Of a stretch of 64,000 nucleotides of DNA, positions 1 to 8,169 are shown piece after piece. The notes below the pieces were generated by a model. That model was not told the DNA's origin and did no database searches. It saw only the letters and a program-made list of their open reading frames with translations. The stretch is from Microvirga subterranea (lineage in GTDB: Bacteria; Pseudomonadota; Alphaproteobacteria; Rhizobiales; Beijerinckiaceae): NCBI RefSeq assembly GCF_003350535.1, contig NZ_QQBB01000010.1, positions 1 to 64,000 on the forward strand, written 5' to 3'. Numbering within the stretch: the stretch's first letter is position 1; each line of letters opens with the position of its first letter. A program made the translations under genes and the position numbers.

Positions 1-181
1 CGCCAACGCGGAGGCAGGTTTCGGTGCCGGGGATGTAGAAGAAGCCTGCACCGTAGGTGGAGCAGACGCGAACGTACTCAACAGGCGCAGCCTTCGCGAC
101 GGGAAGATCTGCTGCCTGGGCGCTCACGACAGCGGCGAGACCCGCCGCCGATCCGAGCAATAGGCCCTTCATAAGCTTCAT
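1..181 (-). CDS. Porin, alphaproteobacterial Omp2/Porin_2 type (N-terminal 60 residues only)
   Basis: Only the first 60 codons lie inside the window and the gene runs off the left edge. The start ATG at 181 is preceded by a strong GGAGG ribosome site six bases upstream. The protein opens with a signal peptide ([19 protein letters not shown], then an A-Q-A-A cleavage region) followed by [20 protein letters not shown] and [17 protein letters not shown]. That mature start, with its paired cysteines, is the hallmark of Rhizobiales outer-membrane porins, which form trimeric beta-barrels for small hydrophilic solutes. The family call is from recognition of this N-terminus; the barrel itself is not visible. 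Confidence 0.85.
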   Translation of the reverse strand, partial: MKLMKGLLLGSAAGLAAVVSAQAADLPVAKAAPVEYVRVCSTYGAGFFYIPGTETCLRVG

Positions 182-419
182 CGTTGGTCCTCCAGACAAG
201 TTCACACTCTTGCCGCGAAACATCGGCGCTTGGTGCGGGCGGACGGCGATGTCGCCGTTCGTCCGCGCTTTTCTCGTTCGCGGGAAGCCGCACCAACAGG
301 CTAGTATAAGACGGCCAGAAAAGTCTGTTGCGGTGACGCAACAGGAGGACCATTTTTATTCAAGCAGATTTGTGCATCGAAAGGATTAATACATCCGAAT
401 TACGAGAAAATCTTCTCGT

Positions 420-546
420 TAATAGGAATTTAAAAAGGGTTTGGCGAGTTTATTATTTGTGTTTTACTCCACACGTCTTCGGATTGACCTCCAAAGACAT
501 TCTAGACCCCCACTCGGCCCTGCCTGCTCCACAGGCAGGGCTTTTT
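420..546 (+). ncRNA. Candidate small RNA ending at an intrinsic terminator
   Basis: The plus-strand terminator at 517-546 has no upstream gene on its strand; both flanking genes are on the minus strand. The AT-rich stretch before it could hold a promoter. The 5' end given is a guess, since only the 3' end is defined by sequence. No known small-RNA family was recognised. Confidence 0.25.
517..546 (+). terminator. Rho-independent terminator
   Basis: A perfect 10-bp stem (517-526 with 532-541, GCCCTGCCTG and its complement), a five-base loop CTCCA, then five T residues (542-546). The orientation is plus strand only, as no T-run follows on the minus strand. Confidence 0.8.
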
Positions 547-643
547 GTATTTGGTCCAGCGCAGACGCGCCCACACGGGTGCGGCGCGAGATCCGGCACC
601 GGGCCGATGAAGACCGATGAACGATGGGGATGGGGCCCGCCGA

Positions 644-1234
644 TCAGACCCAGCGGTAGCTGCGCCTCTGGATGACCAGGACCTTGCCCTGCCAGATGTC
701 GATGCTTGCGGCGTCGCGGGTGGAGACGCCGCAGGTCGCGGCCAGGAACGCGCGGGCGACGCCCCCGTGGGCGACGACGACCGTGTCGCGGGTGAGGTCG
801 TCGAGAATGGGCCGGACGCGCGCGGTCAGCATGGCGTAGCTCTCGCCGCCGGGCGGGGCGTAGTTCCACTTGTCGCGCTCGCGGAGCGCCGCGAGCTGCG
901 GCTCTTTCTTCCGCACTTCCTTCCAGGTCAGGCCTTCCCAGTCGCCGAAGGTCAGCTCGACGAGGCGTTCGTCGAGCCGGTAGCTTTCGGGATCGAGCCC
1001 CATGGCCGTGCGCAGGAGCGCCATGGTCTCGCGGGTGCGGGTCATCGGGCTCGCCACGTAGGCGAGGTCTTCCACATGCGGCACGAGGCCCATGAGGCGG
1101 CGCCCTGCCTCCTCGGCCTGGACGCGGCCGAGATCGTTGAGCGGAATGTCCTTCTGCCCCTGGAGACGCCCCTCGAGGTTCCAGTCCGTCTCGCCGTGGC
1201 GGATGAAGTAGATCGTGGGACGGCTGTCGCTCAC
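644..1234 (-). CDS. Histidine phosphatase family protein (phosphoglycerate mutase-like)
   Basis: A 196-residue protein of the histidine phosphatase superfamily. The catalytic signature FIRHGETDWN sits near residue 10, and the second conserved histidine is in VVVAHGGVAR near residue 150. The acidic loop (RLVELTFGDWEGLTW) is also present. The likely role is dephosphorylation of a small phosphorylated metabolite; the substrate cannot be read from sequence. The start is taken as GTG at 1234, two bases after the fabI stop, which gives the typical short lead before the RHG motif. Upstream extension would overlap fabI. It forms a tight two-gene unit with fabI and is probably translated by coupling. 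Confidence 0.85.
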   Translation of the reverse strand: MSDSRPTIYFIRHGETDWNLEGRLQGQKDIPLNDLGRVQAEEAGRRLMGLVPHVEDLAYVASPMTRTRETMALLRTAMGLDPESYRLDERLVELTFGDWEGLTWKEVRKKEPQLAALRERDKWNYAPPGGESYAMLTARVRPILDDLTRDTVVVAHGGVARAFLAATCGVSTRDAASIDIWQGKVLVIQRRSYRWV

Positions 1235-1236
1235 GG

Positions 1237-2061
1237 CTATTCTTTGTCGAGCGAGAGGTCGGGAGCTTCCGGGTTCTTCATGCCGACCACGTGGTAGCCG
1301 GCGTCCACGTGCAGGATCTCGCCCGTCATGCCGCGGGACATGTCGGACACCAGATAGGCGGCCGTCTCGCCCACCTCCTCGGTGGTGACCGTGCGGCGGA
1401 GCGGCGAGTTGTACTCGTTCCACTTGAGAATGTAGCGGAAGTCGCCGATGCCGGAGGCCGCGAGCGTCTTGATCGGGCCGGCCGAGATCGCGTTGACGCG
1501 GATGTTCTTGGGGCCGAGATCCGCCGCGAGGTAGCGCACCGAGGCCTCGAGCGCCGCCTTGGCGACGCCCATGACGTTGTAGTGCGGCATCCACTTCTCG
1601 GCGCCGTAATAGGTGAGCGTGAGCAGCGAGCCGCCCTCGTTCATCAGCTTCTCGGCCCGCTGGGCGATGGCCGTGAAGGAATAGCAGGAGATCAGCAGCG
1701 ACTTGGTGAAGTTGCCCTCGGAGGTCTCCACGTAGCGGCCGGTCAGCTCGTCCTTGTCCGAGAAGGCGATGCAGTGGACCACGAAGTCGAGGGAGCCCCA
1801 GAGGTTCTTCACCTCGTCGAAGACTGCATCGATGCTGGCGCCGTCCGTGACGTCGCAATGCCCAACCACCACGCCGCCGAGCTCCTTCGCCAGGGGCTCG
1901 ACCCGTTTTTTAAGGGCCTCGCCCTGGTACGTGAAGGCCAGCTCAGCCCCGTGCTTGCGGGCCGCCTGCGCGATGCCCCAGGCGATCGAGCGGTTGTTCG
2001 CCACACCCATGATCAAGCCGCGCTTTCCGGACAGAATGCCGGGCGCCGTTGTCTCCGCCAT
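1237..2061 (-). CDS. fabI: Enoyl-[acyl-carrier-protein] reductase (NADH), FabI
   Basis: FabI reduces the trans-2 double bond of enoyl-ACP in the last step of each fatty acid elongation cycle in the cytoplasm. The 274 residues match the usual length. The N-terminus has the divergent SDR nucleotide motif GVANNRSIAWGIA (residues 19-31). The catalytic set is Tyr151, Tyr161 and Lys168, spaced as in E. coli FabI (Y-x9-Y-x6-K). SAGPIKTLAASGI and the NSPLRR loop are also typical. The start ATG at 2061 directly precedes AETTAPGILSGKRGL, the normal family start. The histidine phosphatase gene follows after two bases. Confidence 0.95.
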   Translation of the reverse strand: MAETTAPGILSGKRGLIMGVANNRSIAWGIAQAARKHGAELAFTYQGEALKKRVEPLAKELGGVVVGHCDVTDGASIDAVFDEVKNLWGSLDFVVHCIAFSDKDELTGRYVETSEGNFTKSLLISCYSFTAIAQRAEKLMNEGGSLLTLTYYGAEKWMPHYNVMGVAKAALEASVRYLAADLGPKNIRVNAISAGPIKTLAASGIGDFRYILKWNEYNSPLRRTVTTEEVGETAAYLVSDMSRGMTGEILHVDAGYHVVGMKNPEAPDLSLDKE

Positions 2062-2177
2062 GATTCACCTAAATCGTCGCTGGACACGTCAGAAAGAGGG
2101 CTTCTTTAACCGACACAGCGACGGGGGGGAAGACCTCTCGGGCCTGCCTTAGTGAATCATCCTCGCATGAGGGGATT

Positions 2178-3131
2178 TTATTCCGCCTTGGCCGAGCGGC
2201 GTTTGCGCGCGTAGGCGAGCAGGTCCTCGTCCACCACCTCGGGCAGCCTGATCTCCACCGTGACGAGCAGGTCGCCCGGCCCGGTCTTGCCGGGCAGGCC
2301 CTTGCCGCGCAGCCGGAAGGTGCGGCCGGAATTGGTCATGGGCGGGATGTTCATCTCGACCGCGCCGGTGAGCGTCGGCACCCGGATGGTGCCGCCGAGC
2401 ACCGCCTCCTCGATCTCGATCGGCAGGCGTTGCCGCAGGTTCGAGCCTTCGGGGGTGAACCTGTCGTGCGGGGCGATCTTGATGGTGAGCAGGGCGTCAC
2501 CCGGATCGATGCCGGGCGCTCCCGCGCCCAGGCCCCGCAGGCGGATCACCTGGCCGTCGGAGACACCCTTGGGGATCACCACGTCCACGTCCCGCCCGGT
2601 GGGCAGGCGCAGGCGCTTCTTGGCCTCGCCGGCCACCTCTTCGAGCGTGACCGTGAGGGTCGCGTTCACGTCCTCGCCCTTCTGGCCGCGGGGCCGGGCG
2701 CGGCTCTGCTGCCGCGCGCCCTCGCCGGCCGACCGGAAGGCCTCGCCGAAGATCTGGGAGAAAAAGTCCTCGCCCGGATCCGCGCCGGCCCCGGCGCCCC
2801 GGCTGCTGCGGCGTCCGCCGAACGGGCCGCCCGCATTGAACCCGAAGCCGAAATCCTGCGCGCCGCCGCCGCGGCCGCCGCCGAAACCCTCGAACCCTTG
2901 GAAGCGCGGCTTGCCCTCCGCGTCGATCTCGCCACGGTCGAACTGGCCGCGCTTGGTCGCATCGCCGAGGATCTCGTAGGCGGAGTTCACCTCCGCGAAC
3001 TTGTCCTTGGCCTTCGGGTCGTTCGCGTTGCGGTCCGGATGGTAGGCCTTGGCGAGCTTGCGGAAGGCCTTCTTGATCTCCGCTTCGTCAGCGGTGCGGG
3101 AGACGCCGAGAACGTCGTAGGGGTTGCGCAT
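2178..3131 (-). CDS. DnaJ C-terminal domain protein, CbpA-like co-chaperone
   Basis: A 317-residue J-domain co-chaperone of Hsp70. The J domain spans about residues 3-70 with HPD at 31-33. It is followed by a Gly/Phe-rich linker (about 78-150, with GGGRGGGAQDFGFGFNAGG) and a two-barrel DnaJ C-terminal substrate-binding domain (about 155-310). The cysteine-rich zinc finger of canonical DnaJ is absent, which places it with CbpA/DjlA-type proteins rather than dnaJ itself. It should stimulate DnaK ATPase activity, and its specific clients are unknown. A 15-base hairpin (CAGCCC/GGGCTG, 3165-3179) lies in its leader. Confidence 0.88.
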   Translation of the reverse strand: MRNPYDVLGVSRTADEAEIKKAFRKLAKAYHPDRNANDPKAKDKFAEVNSAYEILGDATKRGQFDRGEIDAEGKPRFQGFEGFGGGRGGGAQDFGFGFNAGGPFGGRRSSRGAGAGADPGEDFFSQIFGEAFRSAGEGARQQSRARPRGQKGEDVNATLTVTLEEVAGEAKKRLRLPTGRDVDVVIPKGVSDGQVIRLRGLGAGAPGIDPGDALLTIKIAPHDRFTPEGSNLRQRLPIEIEEAVLGGTIRVPTLTGAVEMNIPPMTNSGRTFRLRGKGLPGKTGPGDLLVTVEIRLPEVVDEDLLAYARKRRSAKAE

Positions 3132-3231
3132 CGAAAGTATCCATGAGCCGTCAGATTGGGCTGGCAGCCCTGTGGGCTGACGACCATATGGGAAAAGTGT
3201 TGCGTGTTTGCAACGCCTCCTTGGATGGGAG

Positions 3232-3663
3232 CTAGACCTTGGCTTCCCCCTTGACCGGCTTGACCTCCTGGATCGCCCAAGCGCCGCCGGAGGGGCGGCA
3301 GGCGGTGCCCTGGAGGGCCGCGGGCGAGACGCCGGTGAGATGGGCCGCGAAGCTGCGGCAGATCTGGTCGTCCTTCACGAAGGGGGCGCCCGTGGGCGTG
3401 AAGGCGCCCTTGCGCTGCGAGGCCGGGTTGTCCCACGAGACCTGGGTGCCCGGCCCCTGCGGGTCGAGAGCGACCGCGAGCGCCGCCCTGGCCCGGCGCC
3501 AATCCTCCTCGTCGAGCTCGGCCGAAAGCACGATGGGCGCCTTCGGGGCGATCGAGCCCGTCGCCACGGGCTCGGGGTCCCGCTCGTCGAGCCCGACGAC
3601 CCCGAACGAGAAGCTGCAGGCGCCGGCCGCCAGGGCGATCATCCCGGCTGCCGCCACTTTCAT
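3232..3663 (-). CDS. RT0821/Lpp0805-type surface lipoprotein
   Basis: A 143-residue exported protein. It starts at ATG 3663 with a short signal (MKVAAAGMIALAAGACSFSF) whose LAAGAC is a good lipobox, so it is probably a lipoprotein. An upstream in-frame start would place about 28 charged residues before the signal and is less likely. The C-terminal half (residues about 55-135, including LSAELDEEDWRRARAALAVA, a conserved Cys in DQICRSF and TACRPSGGAWAIQEV) resembles the RT0821/Lpp0805 surface-antigen family of alphaproteobacteria. The function is unknown. It is divergent from pdxH with about 100 bp between. Confidence 0.7.
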   Translation of the reverse strand: MKVAAAGMIALAAGACSFSFGVVGLDERDPEPVATGSIAPKAPIVLSAELDEEDWRRARAALAVALDPQGPGTQVSWDNPASQRKGAFTPTGAPFVKDDQICRSFAAHLTGVSPAALQGTACRPSGGAWAIQEVKPVKGEAKV

Positions 3664-3763
3664 GGCTTCGCTCGCGAAGGCGACTGATCTATAACGGCGC
3701 GCAGCGGCCCTGTTCACGCGTCGGGTCTCCCGGAACACAAAAGTCACATCTCAGGATAGAACC

Positions 3764-4372
3764 TTGAATCAGTTAAGAACCGGTGACTTCACCGAAGCCG
3801 ACGAGCCTTTCGACCTCTTCCGCTCCTGGATGGAGGAGGCCACGGCCTCGGAACCCAACGACCCGAACGCCATCGCGCTCGCGACCGTGGACGAGACCGG
3901 CCTGCCGAACGTGCGCATGGTGCTGCTCAAGGGCTTCGACGAGGCCGGCTTCGTGTTCTACACCAACACCGAATCCAACAAGGGCCGCGAGCTTCTCGGC
4001 CAGCGCAAGGCCGCCTTCGTGATGCACTGGAAGAGCCTGCGTCGGCAGGTCCGGGTGCGGGGCGATGTCTCCATTGTGAGCGACGCCGAGGCCGACGCCT
4101 ATTTCCAGAGCCGCCCGCGCGACAGCCGCATCGGCGCCTGGGCGAGCCAGCAGTCGCGCCCGCTGGAGAGCCGCTTCGCCCTCGAGAAGGCGGTCGCCCT
4201 CAACACCGCGAAATACGCCGTCGGCGAGGTGCCGCGCCCGCCCTACTGGACGGGCTTCCGCATCGCGCCGGTCTATATCGAGTTCTGGCAGGACAAGCCC
4301 TTCCGTCTCCACGACCGCGTCGCCTTCACCCGCGAGGGCGAGGGCTGGCTGAAGAACCGGCTCTATCCGTAA
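3764..4372 (+). CDS. pdxH: Pyridoxamine 5'-phosphate oxidase
   Basis: An FMN enzyme that oxidises pyridoxine or pyridoxamine 5'-phosphate to pyridoxal 5'-phosphate, the last step of de novo and salvage vitamin B6 metabolism. The 202 residues match the family. Visible motifs are [20 protein letters not shown] and SNKGREL (FMN/PLP pocket), RRQVRVRG, the [16 protein letters not shown] segment, and the C-terminal [11 protein letters not shown]...RLHDR signature. The start is a TTG at 3764, because no ATG is available before the conserved N-terminus. A weak purine-rich ribosome site lies just upstream. Confidence 0.95.
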   Translation: MNQLRTGDFTEADEPFDLFRSWMEEATASEPNDPNAIALATVDETGLPNVRMVLLKGFDEAGFVFYTNTESNKGRELLGQRKAAFVMHWKSLRRQVRVRGDVSIVSDAEADAYFQSRPRDSRIGAWASQQSRPLESRFALEKAVALNTAKYAVGEVPRPPYWTGFRIAPVYIEFWQDKPFRLHDRVAFTREGEGWLKNRLYP

Positions 4373-4526
4373 GGGCTCCGACCCGCGCCACATTCGAACT
4401 GTTCCGATGTAGGCGCCGGGGCGTTCCCTTGGGCGGCGTTTGTGGGTATGGGTTCTGGCTGGCGGCGGGGCGCTCCCGCGGCCGAATGCTTGCCAGCCGC
4501 CTCAACGGTCGCACATCAGGGTTCCC

Positions 4527-5282
4527 ATGGCCTCATCGTCGAACACCTCCCGCCGCATCATGCTGCTCACCGGCGCCAGCCGCGGGATCGGGCATGCCAC
4601 GGTCAAGCGCTTCTCGGCCGCCGGCTGGCGGGTCATCACCTGCTCGCGCCACGCCTTCCCGGAGAACTGCCCGTGGGAGATGGGGCCGGAGGACCACCTG
4701 CAGGTCGACCTCGCCGACGCGGAGGACACCCGCCGCGCCATCGCGGACGTGAAGGAGCGCCTCGCCGCCGAGGGCGGCGTCCTGCACGCGCTCGTCAACA
4801 ACGCCGGCATCTCGCCGAAGGGGCCGGGCGGCTCGCGCCTGAACGCCCTCGACACCCGCTACGAGGACTGGGTGCACGTGTTCCAGGTGAACTTCTTCGC
4901 CTCGATCATGCTGGCCCGCGGCCTGCAGGACGAGCTGACCAGGGCCAAGGGCTCGGTGGTCAACGTGACCTCCATCGCGGGCTCGCGCGTCCACCCCTTC
5001 GCGGGCGCGGCCTACGCCACCTCTAAGGCGGCGCTGGCGTCCCTCACCCGCGAGATGGCGGCCGATTTCGGCCCGCTGGGCGTGCGCGTCAACGCGATCT
5101 CGCCCGGCGAGATCGACACCTCGATCCTGTCGCCAGGCACCGAAAAGATCGTCGAGCAGCTCCCCATGCGCCGACTCGGCACCCCCGACGAGGTCGCCAA
5201 GGCGATCTACTTCCTGTGCACCGACGCCAGCTCCTACGTGACCGGCGCGGAGCTGCACATCAACGGCGGGCAGCACGTTTAG
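4527..5282 (+). CDS. SDR family oxidoreductase
   Basis: A classical short-chain dehydrogenase of 251 residues. TGASRGIG near residues 15-22 is the NAD(P) glycine motif, NNAGIS is near residue 93, and the catalytic serine is in VTSIAG followed by YATSK (YxxxK). The C-terminus (GAELHINGGQHV) is typical of FabG-like SDRs. The start is set at ATG 4527, directly before ASSSNTSRRIMLLTG; a longer in-frame extension has no homologous character. The substrate is unknown. It stands alone, convergent with the following kinase. Confidence 0.85.
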   Translation: MASSSNTSRRIMLLTGASRGIGHATVKRFSAAGWRVITCSRHAFPENCPWEMGPEDHLQVDLADAEDTRRAIADVKERLAAEGGVLHALVNNAGISPKGPGGSRLNALDTRYEDWVHVFQVNFFASIMLARGLQDELTRAKGSVVNVTSIAGSRVHPFAGAAYATSKAALASLTREMAADFGPLGVRVNAISPGEIDTSILSPGTEKIVEQLPMRRLGTPDEVAKAIYFLCTDASSYVTGAELHINGGQHV

Positions 5283-5342
5283 GTTGTGAGGCGGGAGGCC
5301 GGTCCGGCAGGAGATCCGGACCCTCTCGACCCGCGGAAACCA

Positions 5343-7004
5343 TCACGTCGAGCCATCGAGCATCTGTCTCACCTTCGCGGCGAGCTCAGCATAGGTGAAA
5401 GGCTTGCCGATCAGATGCATCCCGGGGTCGAGGCGGCCATGGTGAACGATTGCATTAGCCGTGTACCCGGTCGTGTAGAGCACCGGCACCCCCGGCTTGC
5501 GCCGCGCCACCTCCTCGGCAAGAGCCCGTCCGTTCATGCCGCCCGTGAGAACGACGTCGGTGAACAGCAGCTCGATTTCCGGATGCTGCTCCAGGATCGC
5601 CAGAGCGCCCTTCCCGTCGGCCGCCTCGAGAACCCGGTATCCAAGGTCGCGCAGCGCCTCGACCGCATAGGCGCGAAGGCTCGGTTCATCCTCGACGACC
5701 AGAATGGTCTCGCCGGAACCCCTCACCGTCGCTAGAGCCCGGGCAGCCCTCTCCACAGGCTCCTCATCGGAGCCGATCAGGCGGGGAAGGTAGATCTTGA
5801 TGGTCGTGCCTTCTCCGAGTTCGCTGTAGATCCTGACGTGGCCGTTTGACTGCCGAACGAAACCGTACACTTGGCTGAGGCCAAGCCCAGTTCCCTTGCC
5901 CGCCTCCTTGGTGGTGAAGAACGGCTCGAACACCCGCTCCATCGTGGCCTTGTCCATCCCAGTGCCGGTATCAGAAACCGACACCTGCACGTACTGCCCG
6001 GGCGGCACAGGCTCGGCCAAGGCCTCCACATAGGCTTCGTCGAGGCGGGCGTTGGCCGTCTCGATCGTGAGCTTGCCTCCGCTCGGCATGGCGTCGCGGG
6101 CGTTCACCGCCAGGTTGACGATGGCGTTCTCCAGCTGGTTCGGATCCGCTTGCGTCCGCCAGAGGCCGCCGGCCAGAACCGCCTCGAGCACGACCGTCTC
6201 GCCCAACGTCCGCCGCAAGAGTTCGGACATGCCGGCCACCAGCTTGTTGGCGTCGATGGGCTTGGGATCGAGCGGCTGCCGCCGGGAGAAGGCCAGAAGC
6301 CGCTGGGTCAGGGTTGCCGCCCGGCGCGTCGCCTCCATGGCATGGTCGGTTGCTCTCTGGAGCCGCTCGTGTCCTTCGGGCAGACGGCGCTGGATGAGCT
6401 CGATGTTGCCGACGATGATCGTCAGCAGGTTGTTGAAGTCGTGCGCGATGCCGCCGGTGAGCTGGCCGACCGCCTCCATCTTCTGCGCCTGTCGCAAGGC
6501 ATCCTCGGCCTTGAGACGCTCCGCCACCTCCTGGGCAACCCGCTCCTCCAGCGTCTCGTTCAGGCGCCTGAGCTCCTCGGTGGCCTGCTCGGCCTTCTGA
6601 CGTGCAAGAAGCAGCTCCCTCTCGTATCTGCGTCGGTCGGTGGCGTTGAAGAGGGTGATGCGATGCACCATCGGGCGCCCGGCAGCATCCAGCTTCTGGA
6701 CCGTGTTCGCCAGGACCGGCAGCTGGCGCCCGTCTGCGCAGATCAGATCGAACGCGATCTCGTTCACGAAACCCTGCATCCGTAGAAGCGGAGCAAAGTG
6801 GGTGTCGTAGAAGATCTTGCCGCCAATGCTGAGAAGCTCTTGAAAGCACTTCTGGCCGACGAGGTCCCTCCGATCCGCGCCAATCCACGTGAGAAAGGTC
6901 TGGTTGACCCGGATGATGGTGCCGTCCGGCAGCGTCGAGAGGTAACCACAGGGGGCGCTCTCATAAAGTTCCTCGGCCGTCTCGATGAGAGCGCCGGGCT
7001 CCAT
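5343..7004 (-). CDS. PAS-containing hybrid sensor histidine kinase, partner of RsbQ-type hydrolase
   Basis: A cytoplasmic hybrid kinase of 553 residues with no membrane segments. It has a PAS domain (about 10-122), a coiled coil (122-172) and a HisKA domain with phospho-accepting His188 in GGIAHDFNNLL. The HATPase_c domain carries N and G boxes (NLAVNARDAMPSGG, DTGTGMD, GTGLGLSQVYGFV), and the C-terminal receiver carries its Asp in LLFTDVVL. The PAS domain is of the RsbP type (IGGKIFYDTHFAPLLRMQG). The start at ATG 7004 lies two bases after the stop of the RsbQ-like gene, so the two are translationally coupled. By analogy with the Bacillus RsbQ-RsbP pair, the hydrolase would supply or process the ligand of this PAS domain, here feeding a phosphorelay instead of a phosphatase. 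The downstream histidine phosphotransferase is not in the window. Confidence 0.9.
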   Translation of the reverse strand: MEPGALIETAEELYESAPCGYLSTLPDGTIIRVNQTFLTWIGADRRDLVGQKCFQELLSIGGKIFYDTHFAPLLRMQGFVNEIAFDLICADGRQLPVLANTVQKLDAAGRPMVHRITLFNATDRRRYERELLLARQKAEQATEELRRLNETLEERVAQEVAERLKAEDALRQAQKMEAVGQLTGGIAHDFNNLLTIIVGNIELIQRRLPEGHERLQRATDHAMEATRRAATLTQRLLAFSRRQPLDPKPIDANKLVAGMSELLRRTLGETVVLEAVLAGGLWRTQADPNQLENAIVNLAVNARDAMPSGGKLTIETANARLDEAYVEALAEPVPPGQYVQVSVSDTGTGMDKATMERVFEPFFTTKEAGKGTGLGLSQVYGFVRQSNGHVRIYSELGEGTTIKIYLPRLIGSDEEPVERAARALATVRGSGETILVVEDEPSLRAYAVEALRDLGYRVLEAADGKGALAILEQHPEIELLFTDVVLTGGMNGRALAEEVARRKPGVPVLYTTGYTANAIVHHGRLDPGMHLIGKPFTYAELAAKVRQMLDGST

Positions 7005-7006
7005 GC

Positions 7007-7831
7007 TCACCAGGCGACCGCCTTTGCTGGCGCCGGATCGCTTAGAAAGGCTTCCATGGCGGCGATCGTCTCCTCTGGCGCACTCAGGTTGGGGCAGTGC
7101 CCGGTCGCCTTCAACAGAACGAACTCGCTGTCCGGAAGGCTCTGGTGCATGTAACGCCCGACCGCCTCCGGCGCAATCACATCCTGGGAGCATTGGAGGA
7201 TGAGAGCCTTCGTCGCGAGCTTAGGCAGATCCGCCCTGTTGTCGGACAGGAAGGTCACGCGGGCGAAGTGCTTGGCGACCTCGGGATCGGTGCGGCAGAA
7301 GCTGTTGGCGAGTTCTTCACCGAGTTGGGGCCGGTTCGGGTTGCCCATGATGACGGGGGCCATGGTGCTGGACCAGCCCAGATGGTTGCTGTCGAGAAAG
7401 TCGAGCAGGCCCTCGATATCCTCCTGCTTGAACCCGCCGACGTAATCGCCGTCGTCGATGTAGCGCGGAGACGGGCCGATCAGAACCAGCCGGTCGAAGC
7501 GCTCCGGCTGCCGAATGGCGGCCAGGACCCCGATCATGGCGCTGACGGAGTGCCCCACGAGGATCACGTCGTTCAGGTCCAGCTCGCGGCAGATCGCCAG
7601 CACGTCCTCCGCGTAGGCACCGAGCGAGTCGTATCGCGTCCGGTCGAAGGCCGCCGCATCGGACTGCCCATGCCCGACATGGTCGAAAAGGACGACCTTG
7701 TACCGTTCCTCGAATGCAGGGGCGATGAAGCGCCACATGTTCTGGTCGCAGCCGTATCCATGGGCGAAGAGCATGGGCTGCTCCCCGCGACCGACGACCT
7801 TGACATTGTGTCGCTGTAGAACGGCAGACAT
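7007..7831 (-). CDS. RsbQ-type alpha/beta hydrolase
   Basis: A 274-residue alpha/beta hydrolase that resembles Bacillus subtilis RsbQ over its whole length (MFAHGYGCDQNMW, APAFEE, VVLFDHVGHGQSD, GHSVSAMIG, GFKQEDIEGLL, QCSQDVIAPEAVGRYMHQ). The catalytic triad is Ser95, Asp217 and His245. RsbQ activates the PAS-phosphatase RsbP in the energy-stress branch of the sigma-B pathway; plant KAI2/D14 receptors share the fold. Here it is the first gene of a two-gene operon with a PAS hybrid kinase. The start ATG at 7831 opens the conserved MSAVLQRHNVKVVG sequence. A 24-bp dyad lies 38 bp upstream. Confidence 0.9.
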   Translation of the reverse strand: MSAVLQRHNVKVVGRGEQPMLFAHGYGCDQNMWRFIAPAFEERYKVVLFDHVGHGQSDAAAFDRTRYDSLGAYAEDVLAICRELDLNDVILVGHSVSAMIGVLAAIRQPERFDRLVLIGPSPRYIDDGDYVGGFKQEDIEGLLDFLDSNHLGWSSTMAPVIMGNPNRPQLGEELANSFCRTDPEVAKHFARVTFLSDNRADLPKLATKALILQCSQDVIAPEAVGRYMHQSLPDSEFVLLKATGHCPNLSAPEETIAAMEAFLSDPAPAKAVAW

Positions 7832-8169
7832 AGGTGCTCCGCGTTGTCGAGAGAGTGACGATAGAGAGGTTCGCTATGATGCGGAAGCGAACTTTGCAGT
7901 TCAGGTGAGCTACGTAGGCCCGTCGGCGCCTGTTTCAATCCGATGCATCGCTCGCGACGCACCTCGAGGCGCCGACAGAGGGGAGGCTTAGGACGAAGGC
8001 CGCGGTTCGACAGGACGAACGGCGCTCTGAATACCTTTCTCAGGATCGCCCGATTGCGCAAGGAGCCGGTCGTTCCAGGCCGCCCTATGGATTATCGCTG
8101 CATATCCGGACCCCTGTTGCAGCCATCAACGGCGTGGCGGATCCATCCTCGACGGCATCGCGAATCCCC
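7832..8169. other. Intergenic region between the rsbQ-like gene and a citrate synthase-family gene
   Basis: A gap of 338 bp with no supportable gene. It contains the dyad at 7869-7892 and must hold the promoter of the minus-strand sensing operon. I see nothing convincing in 7900-8169; open frames there look random and lack ribosome sites. Confidence 0.5.
7869..7892. promoter_or_regulatory. Perfect 7-10-7 inverted repeat upstream of the RsbQ-like gene
   Basis: GTTCGCT (7869-7875) and AGCGAAC (7886-7892) are perfect complements separated by ten bases. The element lies 38-61 bases before the start codon of the hydrolase gene. This is a good candidate operator for a dimeric regulator, but no regulator gene is adjacent. 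Confidence 0.45.

Larger units (their letters stand above)
182..643. other. Intergenic region with AT-rich core and hairpins
   Basis: No protein-coding gene can be supported here. The part next to 181 is the leader and promoter region of the porin. From about 350 to 480 the sequence is strikingly AT-rich for this genome and contains a perfect 7-bp hairpin (402-408 with 413-419, loop AATC). It is followed by a perfect intrinsic terminator at 517-546. The histidine phosphatase on the other side ends at 644 and reads toward this gap on the minus strand, so the plus-strand terminator does not serve it. Confidence 0.6.
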
